A DNA stretch of 7,545 bases from an uncultured Riemerella sp. (GTDB lineage: Bacteria; Bacteroidota; Bacteroidia; Flavobacteriales; Weeksellaceae). Shown piece by piece: positions 1 through 5,870 of this stretch (the stretch's first letter is position 1; every line of letters starts with the position of its first letter). The notes beneath the pieces were generated by a model that was not told the origin of the DNA, did no database searches, and saw only the letters and a list, made by a program, of their open reading frames with translations. The position numbers and the translations under genes are program-made. The stretch is taken from assembly GCA_938037185.1 (NCBI GenBank), contig CALHQK010000046.1:1-7545 (forward strand). The letters run 5' to 3'.

Positions 1-20
1 AGCCATTTTATTTTATTCAT
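1..20 (-). CDS. Start of a gene overlapping the exosortase stop (probable exosortase F-associated protein), partial
   Basis: On the minus strand an ATG at 20-18 overlaps the TGA stop (19-17) of the exosortase gene in an ATGA junction, the usual arrangement of translationally coupled genes. Only six codons are visible (MNKIKW) before the window edge. In Flavobacteriia, XrtF exosortase genes are usually followed directly by a small multi-pass membrane protein called the exosortase F system-associated protein. The position, the overlap and the basic start fit that partner, but six residues cannot prove identity. The gene call rests on context alone. Confidence 0.5.
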
Positions 21-538
21 TTTTTCAGAACAAAGAATTTAATCCAGATAATCCATAATAAAACTACAGCGCCATAAATTATAGCAGGAAATAAATAGTC
101 GTGGCTTATTTTTTGATAATCAGGATGTTGCAGCACCACAACATTGATGATAGCAATCCTAAATACATTAACTATATAAATGAAAATAAGTCCGCCCAGT
201 GCAAACCAAAAAGTTTTAGCTCCTTTATAAAAAGTAAAAATAAAAGCCAAGAAAATAATCATAATGGATACTGCATTGCAGCCCTCTATCATTACGGCAG
301 GCCATAATTCATTGATATAGAAATAAATACCTTTTGTATCAACTCCATCTATAAGTTGTGTCGGATAGCCAGTTTTATTTAAACAAAAAGCCGATTGTTC
401 CGCAATAATTCTGGTTAATGGATCAGCAGCAACATCATCATACATATTCAGATAAAGCTGATATAAGGCAATCAATCCAAAATAAATTCCCAAAAAGCGG
501 AATAAAGTAAATAAAATAGGTCTTAAATCACTAAACAT
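17..538 (-). CDS. xrtF: Exosortase family protein XrtF
   Basis: This is a predicted inner-membrane cysteine transpeptidase/protease of the exosortase/archaeosortase superfamily. Such enzymes cleave C-terminal sorting signals of exported proteins and may attach them to a surface polymer. With the start at 538 the protein has 173 residues and about five hydrophobic segments (roughly 8-30, 74-84, 89-104, 110-134 and 148-170). The superfamily catalytic triad is visible: Cys87 in EGCNA (85-89), Arg127 in NVFR (124-127), and His146 in SHDYLFP. The short length and these contexts match the flavobacterial XrtF type. An in-frame ATG at 589 would add 17 residues, but it lies upstream of a TACTTTTG promoter-like box (551-544), and MFSDLRP at 538 is a more natural N-terminus, so I chose 538. 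The gene is divergent from the PASTA gene and overlaps the next gene by 4 bases. Family assignment is firm; substrate and sorting signal are unknown. Confidence 0.88.
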   Translation of the reverse strand: MFSDLRPILFTLFRFLGIYFGLIALYQLYLNMYDDVAADPLTRIIAEQSAFCLNKTGYPTQLIDGVDTKGIYFYINELWPAVMIEGCNAVSIMIIFLAFIFTFYKGAKTFWFALGGLIFIYIVNVFRIAIINVVVLQHPDYQKISHDYLFPAIIYGAVVLLWIIWIKFFVLKK

Positions 539-543
539 AATTA

Positions 544-551
544 CAAAAGTA
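544..551 (-). promoter_or_regulatory. Candidate -7 box (TACTTTTG) for xrtF
   Basis: Read on the minus strand, this is a perfect match to the Bacteroidota -7 consensus TAnnTTTG. It ends six bases before the preferred xrtF ATG at 538, so a transcript starting at the normal distance would be leaderless or nearly so. No clear -33 TTG lies at the usual spacing. A second, imperfect box (TATCTTTA, 571-564) lies further upstream and would give a leader of about 20 bases. Confidence 0.4.
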
Positions 552-607
552 AAGATTTTAAAATAAAGATATTGATAAAAGTTCAGCAAAATTTAAGTAA
601 AAAACTA

Positions 608-615
608 TATATTTG
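608..615 (+). promoter_or_regulatory. Candidate -7 box (TATATTTG) for the PASTA-rluD-hemW operon
   Basis: This is a perfect TAnnTTTG match 25 bases upstream of the ATG at 641, giving a short leader of about 20 bases. The -33 element is not obvious. With the minus-strand box at 544-551 it makes 539-640 a compact divergent promoter region of about 100 bp. Confidence 0.5.
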
Positions 616-640
616 CTCTGTATTTTAATTTGAAGTAGTT

Positions 641-1645
641 ATGTTCAAATCATTTCTTCACTGGAAGGTATTTTTAAATATTATAATCGCGATAGGAGTT
701 TTCTATGGACTAATCATGGGTACATTTGCATGGTTGAAACACCATACGAACCATGGAAAAGAGGTTCCCGTGCCTAATGTTGTGGATATGCCTGTGCAGG
801 AGGCGGTAAAAGTTTTGGAAGATATGGGACTCACAGTGGAGGTAGACAGCTTTAAGTATGAGCCAAAATACAAGCCTTTTCAAGTCTTGCAGATATACCC
901 TTCTGCTGGAGCTCGTGTAAAAGATGGAAGGACAATAATCCTAAAAGTAAATCCTAAAACTTGGGCTAAAATAGAAGTTCCAGATGTTTTAGATAAATAT
1001 AAAGGATTGGCATTTAGTAGATTAGAGTTAGTAGGGCTAAAGGTGGGCGATACAATATATGAGCCTAATATTCAGAAAGATGCCGTGATTAGAATGATTC
1101 ATAAAGGGAATGAACTGAAACCAGGAACCCTTCTTCCAAAATTTTCTGTGATTGATTTGGTAGTTGGTTCAGGGCCCTTGAGAAATATATCTGTTCCTAA
1201 TTTAGTAGGATTAACGGTAGGTGAAGCCAAAAAACTCATAAAAGCGAGTAATTTTGAAATAGGCATGATAGACTACGAAGGAAGCGACAAAGGAGATGAT
1301 AAAATTGTCTATTATCAAGACCCTGCCTATGGAAGCCTAAGAGACCAAGGAATGCAGATTGATATTTGGGCTGGTAAAAAAACACCTGCTGAAATGTACG
1401 AAAAAGTGAAAGAATTAGACAAAATTTATAGAAGAAACGAGGGAGAAGAGCCTAATCTTGATGCTGAATTTAGTAATTCTCCAATAGATGCACCGAAAAA
1501 AGAGAAACCTAAACCTCAAAAAGAAAATAATCCTACCAGTTCTCAGGAGAAAAAACCGACAGAAGACAAAGCTCCAGTAGAGCAAAAACCAGCGAAACCT
1601 GCACCAGAGAAGCCTAAAAAGGCAAATCATGTTGTTGTAGAATAA
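641..1645 (+). CDS. Membrane-anchored protein with three PASTA domains
   Basis: The protein has 334 residues. A short basic N-terminus is followed by one membrane-spanning segment (about 11-32), probably an uncleaved anchor with the rest in the periplasm. Three PASTA domains follow: about 42-105 (starts VPVPNVVDM), 112-177 (starts EVPDVLD) and 183-245 (starts SVPNLVGLTVGEA). Each has the typical opening VPxxxG/D, a helix and a closing strand. The last 70 or so residues (265-334) are a low-complexity Pro/Lys/Glu tail, probably disordered. PASTA domains in Ser/Thr kinases and penicillin-binding proteins sense or bind peptidoglycan-related ligands. There is no kinase or transpeptidase domain here, so this is a stand-alone PASTA protein, as commonly found beside rluD in Bacteroidota. 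It is the first gene of the apparent operon, 21 bases before rluD. Domain calls are firm; the role in the cell wall is inference. Confidence 0.88.
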   Translation: MFKSFLHWKVFLNIIIAIGVFYGLIMGTFAWLKHHTNHGKEVPVPNVVDMPVQEAVKVLEDMGLTVEVDSFKYEPKYKPFQVLQIYPSAGARVKDGRTIILKVNPKTWAKIEVPDVLDKYKGLAFSRLELVGLKVGDTIYEPNIQKDAVIRMIHKGNELKPGTLLPKFSVIDLVVGSGPLRNISVPNLVGLTVGEAKKLIKASNFEIGMIDYEGSDKGDDKIVYYQDPAYGSLRDQGMQIDIWAGKKTPAEMYEKVKELDKIYRRNEGEEPNLDAEFSNSPIDAPKKEKPKPQKENNPTSSQEKKPTEDKAPVEQKPAKPAPEKPKKANHVVVE

Positions 1646-1666
1646 AACTCCTATTTACAAAAACCA

Positions 1667-2725
1667 ATGGAAGAAGATAGAGAAGAATTTCTTGAGCAGG
1701 AAATGGAATATACAGAGCCGGAGGAAGAAGGCAGCGAGTTTTATGAGCATCTTAATATTGTCGTAGATAAAAATCAAGAGCCGTTAAGAATTGATAAGTT
1801 TCTTTTAATATTCAGGCAAAATTCCTCTCGCAATAAGATTTCACAGACCTGCCGTGCAGGGAATGTCATCGTTAATGGCACTCCTGTAAAGCAAAACTAT
1901 CGGGTAAAACCAGGTGATCAAGTATCTGTGCTTTTAACCCATCCTCCTCGTGAAAATATAATTATCCCACAGGATATCCCCATTAATATTGTTTATGAGG
2001 ATGATGATGTTTTGGTTATAGACAAAGAAGCAGGAATGGTGGTTCATCCAGGATTTGGAAATTGGGATAAAACATTAGTGAATGCAATCGCTTTCCATTT
2101 TGAGAAAAATAAATTTAAGACAGATTTAGACAGGGTAGGTCTTGTGCATAGAATAGACAAGGATACTTCGGGGCTTTTGGTCATTGCTAAAAACGAATAT
2201 GCGATGAGTTTCCTTGCTAAGCAGTTTTTTGAGAGAAAAACTAAGCGTTTGTATTGGGCTTTTGTTTGGGGAAATCTTGAAAATGATGAGGGAACAATAA
2301 GAGGACACATTGGAAGGCATCAGAAAAACCGAATGCAGATGGCTGTTTATGAGGATGGCAGCCATGGAAAACATGCAGTTACGCATTATCGAGTTTTGGA
2401 GCGTTTTAGATACATGACTTGGGTAGAATGTAAACTGGAAACAGGGCGGACGCACCAGATTAGAGCTCATTTTAAGCATATCGGTCACACTCTTTTCAAT
2501 GATGAAAGGTATGAAGGCCATATTCCGCTAAGGGGACAAAATTTACCTAAATATAAGCAGTTTATTCAAAATGTGTTTGATGTGCTTCCGCGGCATGCAC
2601 TTCATGCGCATACACTCGGGTTTATCCACCCAACGACCAAAAAGGAAATGTATTTTGAAAGTCCAATGCCAAAGGATATGCAGGAAGCTGTTGAGCGATG
2701 GAGGAGATATTTAGAAAATAATTAA
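1667..2725 (+). CDS. rluD: RluD-type 23S rRNA pseudouridine synthase (RluA family)
   Basis: The enzyme isomerises specific uridines of 23S rRNA to pseudouridine in the cytoplasm; E. coli RluD acts on the helix 69 loop. The 352-residue protein has an S4 RNA-binding domain at about 39-90 (RIDKFL, then AGNVIVNG) and a catalytic domain from about 105 on. The signature HRIDKDTSG (161-169) carries the presumed catalytic Asp164, and the second family motif GRTHQIRAH (260-268) is intact. Compared with the usual RluD of about 325 residues, it has an acidic Glu-rich N-terminal extension (residues 1-28) and extra sequence around 284-308 ahead of LPRHALHAHTLGFIHP. The start at 1667 lies 21 bases after the PASTA gene stop, and the hemW start follows 42 bases after its own stop, which suggests cotranscription. 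RluD rather than RluC is inferred from the S4 domain and motif pattern; the exact target uridines cannot be read from the sequence. Confidence 0.9.
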   Translation: MEEDREEFLEQEMEYTEPEEEGSEFYEHLNIVVDKNQEPLRIDKFLLIFRQNSSRNKISQTCRAGNVIVNGTPVKQNYRVKPGDQVSVLLTHPPRENIIIPQDIPINIVYEDDDVLVIDKEAGMVVHPGFGNWDKTLVNAIAFHFEKNKFKTDLDRVGLVHRIDKDTSGLLVIAKNEYAMSFLAKQFFERKTKRLYWAFVWGNLENDEGTIRGHIGRHQKNRMQMAVYEDGSHGKHAVTHYRVLERFRYMTWVECKLETGRTHQIRAHFKHIGHTLFNDERYEGHIPLRGQNLPKYKQFIQNVFDVLPRHALHAHTLGFIHPTTKKEMYFESPMPKDMQEAVERWRRYLENN

Positions 2726-2767
2726 TCCAAAATTTATTGATTATTTATTCTAATGCTTTAATTATAA

Positions 2768-3892
2768 ATGCTTTATATTCATATTCCTTTTTGCAAACAG
2801 AAATGCAGTTATTGTAATTTTCATTTTTCTACTTCTTTGAAATTGAAAAATGAGATGCTTTTCGCCATTAAAAATGAATTATCATTAAGAAATCATGAAC
2901 TGAAAAACAAAACCTTAGAGACTTTATATTTCGGAGGAGGGACACCATCTATTTTGGAGGTAGATGAAATTAAAATGTTGATGGATGAAATCCTGAAATA
3001 TTTTGATTTTTCTGAGGATATAGAAATCACCTTGGAGGCAAATCCAGATGATTTAGACCAAAAATTTTTGACGGGAATTGCAGAAATTGGGATTAATCGG
3101 CTTTCCATAGGAATACAGAGTTTCCATGATGAAGATTTGAAACTGATGAATCGTGCGCATAGTTCCTCACAAGCAGAATCTTCCGTGAAAAGAGCGCAAG
3201 ATACAGGAATTCAGAATATTAGCATTGATTTAATCTATGGCGCACCTACATCTAATTTTGAGATTTGGAAACAGAATTTGGATAAAGCCATAGAGCTGGA
3301 AGTTCCGCATATTTCTTCTTATGCGCTGACCATAGAGCCAAGAACAGCTCTTGAAAACTGGATAACCAAAGGGAAAATAAGCCCTCCGAAAGAAAATACA
3401 CAAAACGAGGAATTCTACTACATGGTAGATTTTTTGAAAGATAACGGTTTTGACCATTACGAAATATCAAATTTCGGAAAGCCTGATTTTTATTCCAAAC
3501 ACAATACTTCTTATTGGAAATACAAACCTTATTTAGGAATTGGGCCTTCGGCGCACTCTTATGATGGAGAACATATCCGAGCGTGGAATATTGCTAATAA
3601 TTCGTTATACATCAAAGATCTTTTAGAAGGGAAATTACCATTAGAAAAAGAAATATTGTCCGAAAAAGATAGATATAATGAAATGCTGATGATAGGCCTT
3701 CGAACGAGCTGGGGAGTAGATTTAGCAAAAATAAAAAATGATTTTTCAGATGAAATTATCCAAAAATTCAATGCTGATATTCAGCCTAAAATACAGCAGG
3801 GATTTCTTATCATTGAAAATAATCATCTCAAAATCCCTGAAAAGCATTGGTTCTTTGCAGATGGAATCGCTTCAGATTTGTTTTTGGTATGA
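2768..3892 (+). CDS. hemW: HemW-type radical SAM protein (heme chaperone, formerly called coproporphyrinogen III oxidase-like)
   Basis: This is a 374-residue radical S-adenosylmethionine protein. The [4Fe-4S]-binding motif CX3CX2C lies at the very N-terminus (Cys9, Cys13, Cys16 in IPFCKQKCSYCNF). The fourth cysteine typical of true oxygen-independent coproporphyrinogen oxidase HemN (CX3CX2CXC) is replaced by Phe18, and the longer HemN N-terminal extension is absent. Both point to HemW, which binds heme and is implicated in delivering it to respiratory proteins. Other family blocks are the SAM-binding FGGGTPS (55-61), the LEANPDD region (89-95), RLSIGIQSF (111-119), YEISNFGK (231-238) and YLGIGPSAHS (255-264). 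The C-terminal HemW domain begins near EMLMIGLR (305-312). The ATG at 2768 places the Cys motif at the standard distance from the N-terminus. The gene is the last of the apparent operon and is closed by the hairpin at 3915-3938. Many annotations would still name it hemN. Confidence 0.9.
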   Translation: MLYIHIPFCKQKCSYCNFHFSTSLKLKNEMLFAIKNELSLRNHELKNKTLETLYFGGGTPSILEVDEIKMLMDEILKYFDFSEDIEITLEANPDDLDQKFLTGIAEIGINRLSIGIQSFHDEDLKLMNRAHSSSQAESSVKRAQDTGIQNISIDLIYGAPTSNFEIWKQNLDKAIELEVPHISSYALTIEPRTALENWITKGKISPPKENTQNEEFYYMVDFLKDNGFDHYEISNFGKPDFYSKHNTSYWKYKPYLGIGPSAHSYDGEHIRAWNIANNSLYIKDLLEGKLPLEKEILSEKDRYNEMLMIGLRTSWGVDLAKIKNDFSDEIIQKFNADIQPKIQQGFLIIENNHLKIPEKHWFFADGIASDLFLV

Positions 3893-3914
3893 TTTTAGAA
3901 TATTCTCAAAATAA

Positions 3915-3938
3915 AAAGACTCCCATTTGGGAGTCTTT
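3915..3938. terminator. Bidirectional intrinsic terminator between hemW and the OFA transporter
   Basis: A perfect 10-bp inverted repeat (AAAGACTCCC / GGGAGTCTTT) has a 4-base ATTT loop. The A-rich left flank and T-rich right flank make it usable from both strands. It starts 23 bases after the hemW stop and lies 18 bases past the stop of the converging transporter gene. Confidence 0.9.
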
Positions 3939-3956
3939 ATTTATGATTAAACTTAA

Positions 3957-5393
3957 TTAGTTTTTAAGTTCATCTGGTCCTAAGATGTAATCATCAATAA
4001 CATCTTCTTGTCTAAATTTAGGTTTTTTAACCAAGAATGCAAGAACTAATGAAATTGCGATCAATCCGATAGCTGCGTGGTAAGCGAAAAAGTAAGATTC
4101 TTGAGGGTTACCATCTGCTAAAGCTAACTTTTTAGAGTAAGCCGCGATTTGTGGACCAATGATTAGAGATGCTCCCCAACCTGTATAAACTACACCATAG
4201 TTAGCACCGTAAGCTTTAAGACCAAAGTAGTCTGCTACAAGAGATGGTGTTGTACTCATTACAGAACCGTAAACCACGCAAGTAAGGATAACTCCTAATA
4301 CGATAGCTACTGGAGAAGTATATGTATGGAAGAAGAACATGTTAATCGCTTGGATAGTGTGGATTACATAGTATACATTCTTTCTACCAATGATGTCAGA
4401 AATCATACCTCCTAATGCACGACCTGAAGCGTTAGAGATAGAAGTTACAGGAACCATTATCCCAAGTAGAGATGTTGCTAGTTCGAAGTTTTCAGGTGTA
4501 ATCAATCCTGATTCTACACCAGATGTCAAACCAGACTGTACTCTCATGATGTCAGAAGAGTTAGAGATTACCATCGCACCAGCAGAACAGTATAGAGCAT
4601 AGATAGAGAACAATGCCCAAGCCTGCCAAGTTTTAGACATAGCTGCAGTTCCGATAGAAGCAGTTTTCTTAGCATTTTCTTTTACTGGTTTGTTTGGATT
4701 AACTTCTGGTTCAGGTACTTCATATCCTGCAGGAGGGTTCACTACATTCAATGCAGCAGGAACACCCATAGCAAGGATAGCACATCCTAATACTCTTAAT
4801 GTATTTTCTAAAGACAAACGAGGGAATGAATCAATAGTCCAAACGAAAGCTTGTCCTTTTAAGAATAATGTTTCCAATGGTCCTAACCAAAGAGCACCAA
4901 GACCAAATCCTGCTACTACAAGACCATTAATCATCCCTTTTTTAGATGGGTGGAACCATTTCATCGCTGCAGCACGAGGACATGCATACACGAAACCGAT
5001 ACCATTCCCTACTATTAAGGAGAAGATAGTGATAAATACTACTGGGGAATGAGTGAAGAAACTACAAGCAATAGTTCCTAAACCTGTCATCAATACCCCA
5101 ATTAAGATAACCTTAGTAGGACCAACTTTATCCTGCCAAGCACCTGCTGCCACTACGATAAAAGCAGAAAAGAACCCGCCAATACCATAAGGCAAAGCCA
5201 AGTCTGACTGCGACCATGAAGAATACATTCTTTCTGCAGCCTCAACATTTTTGTCTTGAATACCTTGCAAGTTAGTGTACTCCAAAGCATCTTTCAAGTT
5301 ACTCCAAGAATATAATATCCCAACAGAGAAGTTGGAAATTATACCAGCTATGAGGACTCTCGTAGCTTTCTTTTTTGCTGTTTGTAAATCCAT
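3957..5393 (-). CDS. OFA-family major facilitator transporter (oxalate/formate antiporter-like; small organic acid)
   Basis: This is a 478-residue inner-membrane transporter of the major facilitator superfamily with about twelve membrane segments. Two copies of the MFS loop motif are visible, GAWQDKVGPTK (84-94) after TM2 and GGMISDIIGRKN (328-339) after TM8. OFA-family hallmarks are the N-terminal IAGIISNFSVGILYSWSNL (15-33), the YACPRAAAMKWFHPSKKG block (136-153) and DYFGLKAYGANYGVVYTG (388-405). Relatives move oxalate/formate, lactate or pyruvate. The protein is about 60 residues longer than OxlT: it has a hydrophilic insert after TM1 (about 38-60) and a long central loop (about 218-252). 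TM11 (about 399-418) contains no lysine, whereas OxlT depends on a TM11 lysine, so oxalate should not be assumed. It converges on hemW and diverges from the porin gene, with which it may be co-regulated. Family is firm; substrate is unknown. Confidence 0.88.
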   Translation of the reverse strand: MDLQTAKKKATRVLIAGIISNFSVGILYSWSNLKDALEYTNLQGIQDKNVEAAERMYSSWSQSDLALPYGIGGFFSAFIVVAAGAWQDKVGPTKVILIGVLMTGLGTIACSFFTHSPVVFITIFSLIVGNGIGFVYACPRAAAMKWFHPSKKGMINGLVVAGFGLGALWLGPLETLFLKGQAFVWTIDSFPRLSLENTLRVLGCAILAMGVPAALNVVNPPAGYEVPEPEVNPNKPVKENAKKTASIGTAAMSKTWQAWALFSIYALYCSAGAMVISNSSDIMRVQSGLTSGVESGLITPENFELATSLLGIMVPVTSISNASGRALGGMISDIIGRKNVYYVIHTIQAINMFFFHTYTSPVAIVLGVILTCVVYGSVMSTTPSLVADYFGLKAYGANYGVVYTGWGASLIIGPQIAAYSKKLALADGNPQESYFFAYHAAIGLIAISLVLAFLVKKPKFRQEDVIDDYILGPDELKN

Positions 5394-5630
5394 TTGTTAT
5401 AATTTATTTAATGTTATTTTAGATTTTAAATGAATTCAATCAGACTTTTTGGTCTTAAAATTCGGGGTGCAAGTTAAGATAAAATTTTGAATAAATACCA
5501 CTTTTTATTAACAAAAATTGTTTTTTAGCCAAAGTAAAAATAAAAACACTGATTTTTAAATATTTATAAATACTAAATTGATATTTATCATATGTTTTAT
5601 TCGAATGGAGATGGTTGAAAAGCCTCTGCT

Positions 5631-5654
5631 GAACATGATTCTTCTCATGTTTTT
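5631..5654 (+). terminator. Hairpin followed by a T-run inside the transporter/porin intergenic region
   Basis: A 7-bp perfect inverted repeat AACATGA / TCATGTT (5632-5638 and 5645-5651) has a six-base TTCTTC loop and can gain one G-T pair at its base. T-rich sequence follows to 5654. The shape fits a weak intrinsic terminator on the plus strand, but no gene precedes it on that strand, so it would end a short untranslated or small-peptide transcript if it functions at all. Confidence 0.35.
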
Positions 5655-5766
5655 AACAAAAACTTAACTTTAATGTAACCATATGACCGCAGTGTAAAGT
5701 ATCATTTTTAGTAGTGTAGGAGTGATTTGGGGTGGTTGTTATATATAATGACAAGGTTAAGAAATA

Positions 5767-5796
5767 TTAAAAACCTGATTAAAATTAGGTTTTTAA
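5767..5796. terminator. Long AT-rich hairpin just upstream of the porin promoter
   Basis: An inverted repeat of 13 bp (TTAAAAACCTGAT with ATTAGGTTTTTAA, one G-T pair in the plus-strand RNA) has a TAAA loop. The right arm ends in five T residues, so it resembles a weak intrinsic terminator readable on both strands. It sits directly ahead of the first porin -7 box and could insulate the porin promoter from upstream transcription, end a small upstream RNA, or serve as an operator. The sequence does not decide between these. Confidence 0.4.
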
Positions 5797-5798
5797 GT

Positions 5799-5828
5799 TA
5801 AATTTGTATAAAATAATTTATATCTTTG
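5799..5828 (+). promoter_or_regulatory. Tandem -7 boxes of the porin promoter (TAAATTTG and TATCTTTG)
   Basis: Two perfect TAnnTTTG matches lie 22 bases apart, TAAATTTG at 5799-5806 and TATCTTTG at 5821-5828. The second is the classical Bacteroidota form and would start transcription about 35 bases before the porin ATG at 5871. The TTTG of the first box could also act as a -33-like element for the second, although the 14-base spacing is shorter than the usual 17-23. Confidence 0.65.
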
Positions 5829-5870
5829 CCTTGTTAAATAAAGAATAACTTTAAATTAATAATAGACATT

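Larger units (their letters stand above)
5394..5870. other. 477-bp non-coding divergent regulatory region between transporter and porin genes
   Basis: No convincing protein-coding gene is present. The region is very AT-rich. It contains a perfect 12-bp palindrome TATTTATAAATA (5561-5572), a palindrome TTATATATAA (5739-5748), two hairpins (5631-5652 and 5767-5796, listed separately), a short relatively G-rich patch on the plus strand (about 5717-5738) and the porin promoter boxes. For the minus-strand transporter no perfect -7 box is found. The best candidates are TACTTTGG (5536-5529, one mismatch to TAnnTTTG, implying a leader of about 130 bases) and the weaker TAACTTGC (5476-5469). The gap is large compared with the others in this window, which suggests regulatory content or an unannotated small RNA. 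Confidence 0.6.

Noticed and set aside
539..589. A 17-residue longer N-terminus for the exosortase
   Set aside because: The extra codons cover the TACTTTTG promoter-like box and do not resemble a typical exosortase start; the ATG at 538 is preferred.
2126..2521. A 131-codon open frame antisense to rluD
   Set aside because: It overlaps the conserved catalytic region of rluD, whose motifs are intact on the plus strand; the antisense product has no family features.
4690..5052. A 120-codon open frame antisense to the OFA transporter
   Set aside because: It lies wholly within a well-supported membrane transporter on the other strand, has no recognisable domain and no promoter box, and reads as a mirror of the transporter's codons.
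5561..5572. Perfect 12-bp palindrome TATTTATAAATA as a regulator binding site
   Set aside because: It is made only of A and T in a very AT-rich region where such palindromes arise easily, so it is mentioned in the intergenic description but not called as an operator.
5605..5667. A 20-codon plus-strand frame beginning MEMVEKPLL in the transporter/porin intergenic region
   Set aside because: It could be a small membrane-type or leader peptide, but it is short, has only a one-mismatch promoter box ahead of it, and its second half is made of the inverted repeat at 5631-5652. Chance is as likely, so it is not called as a gene.
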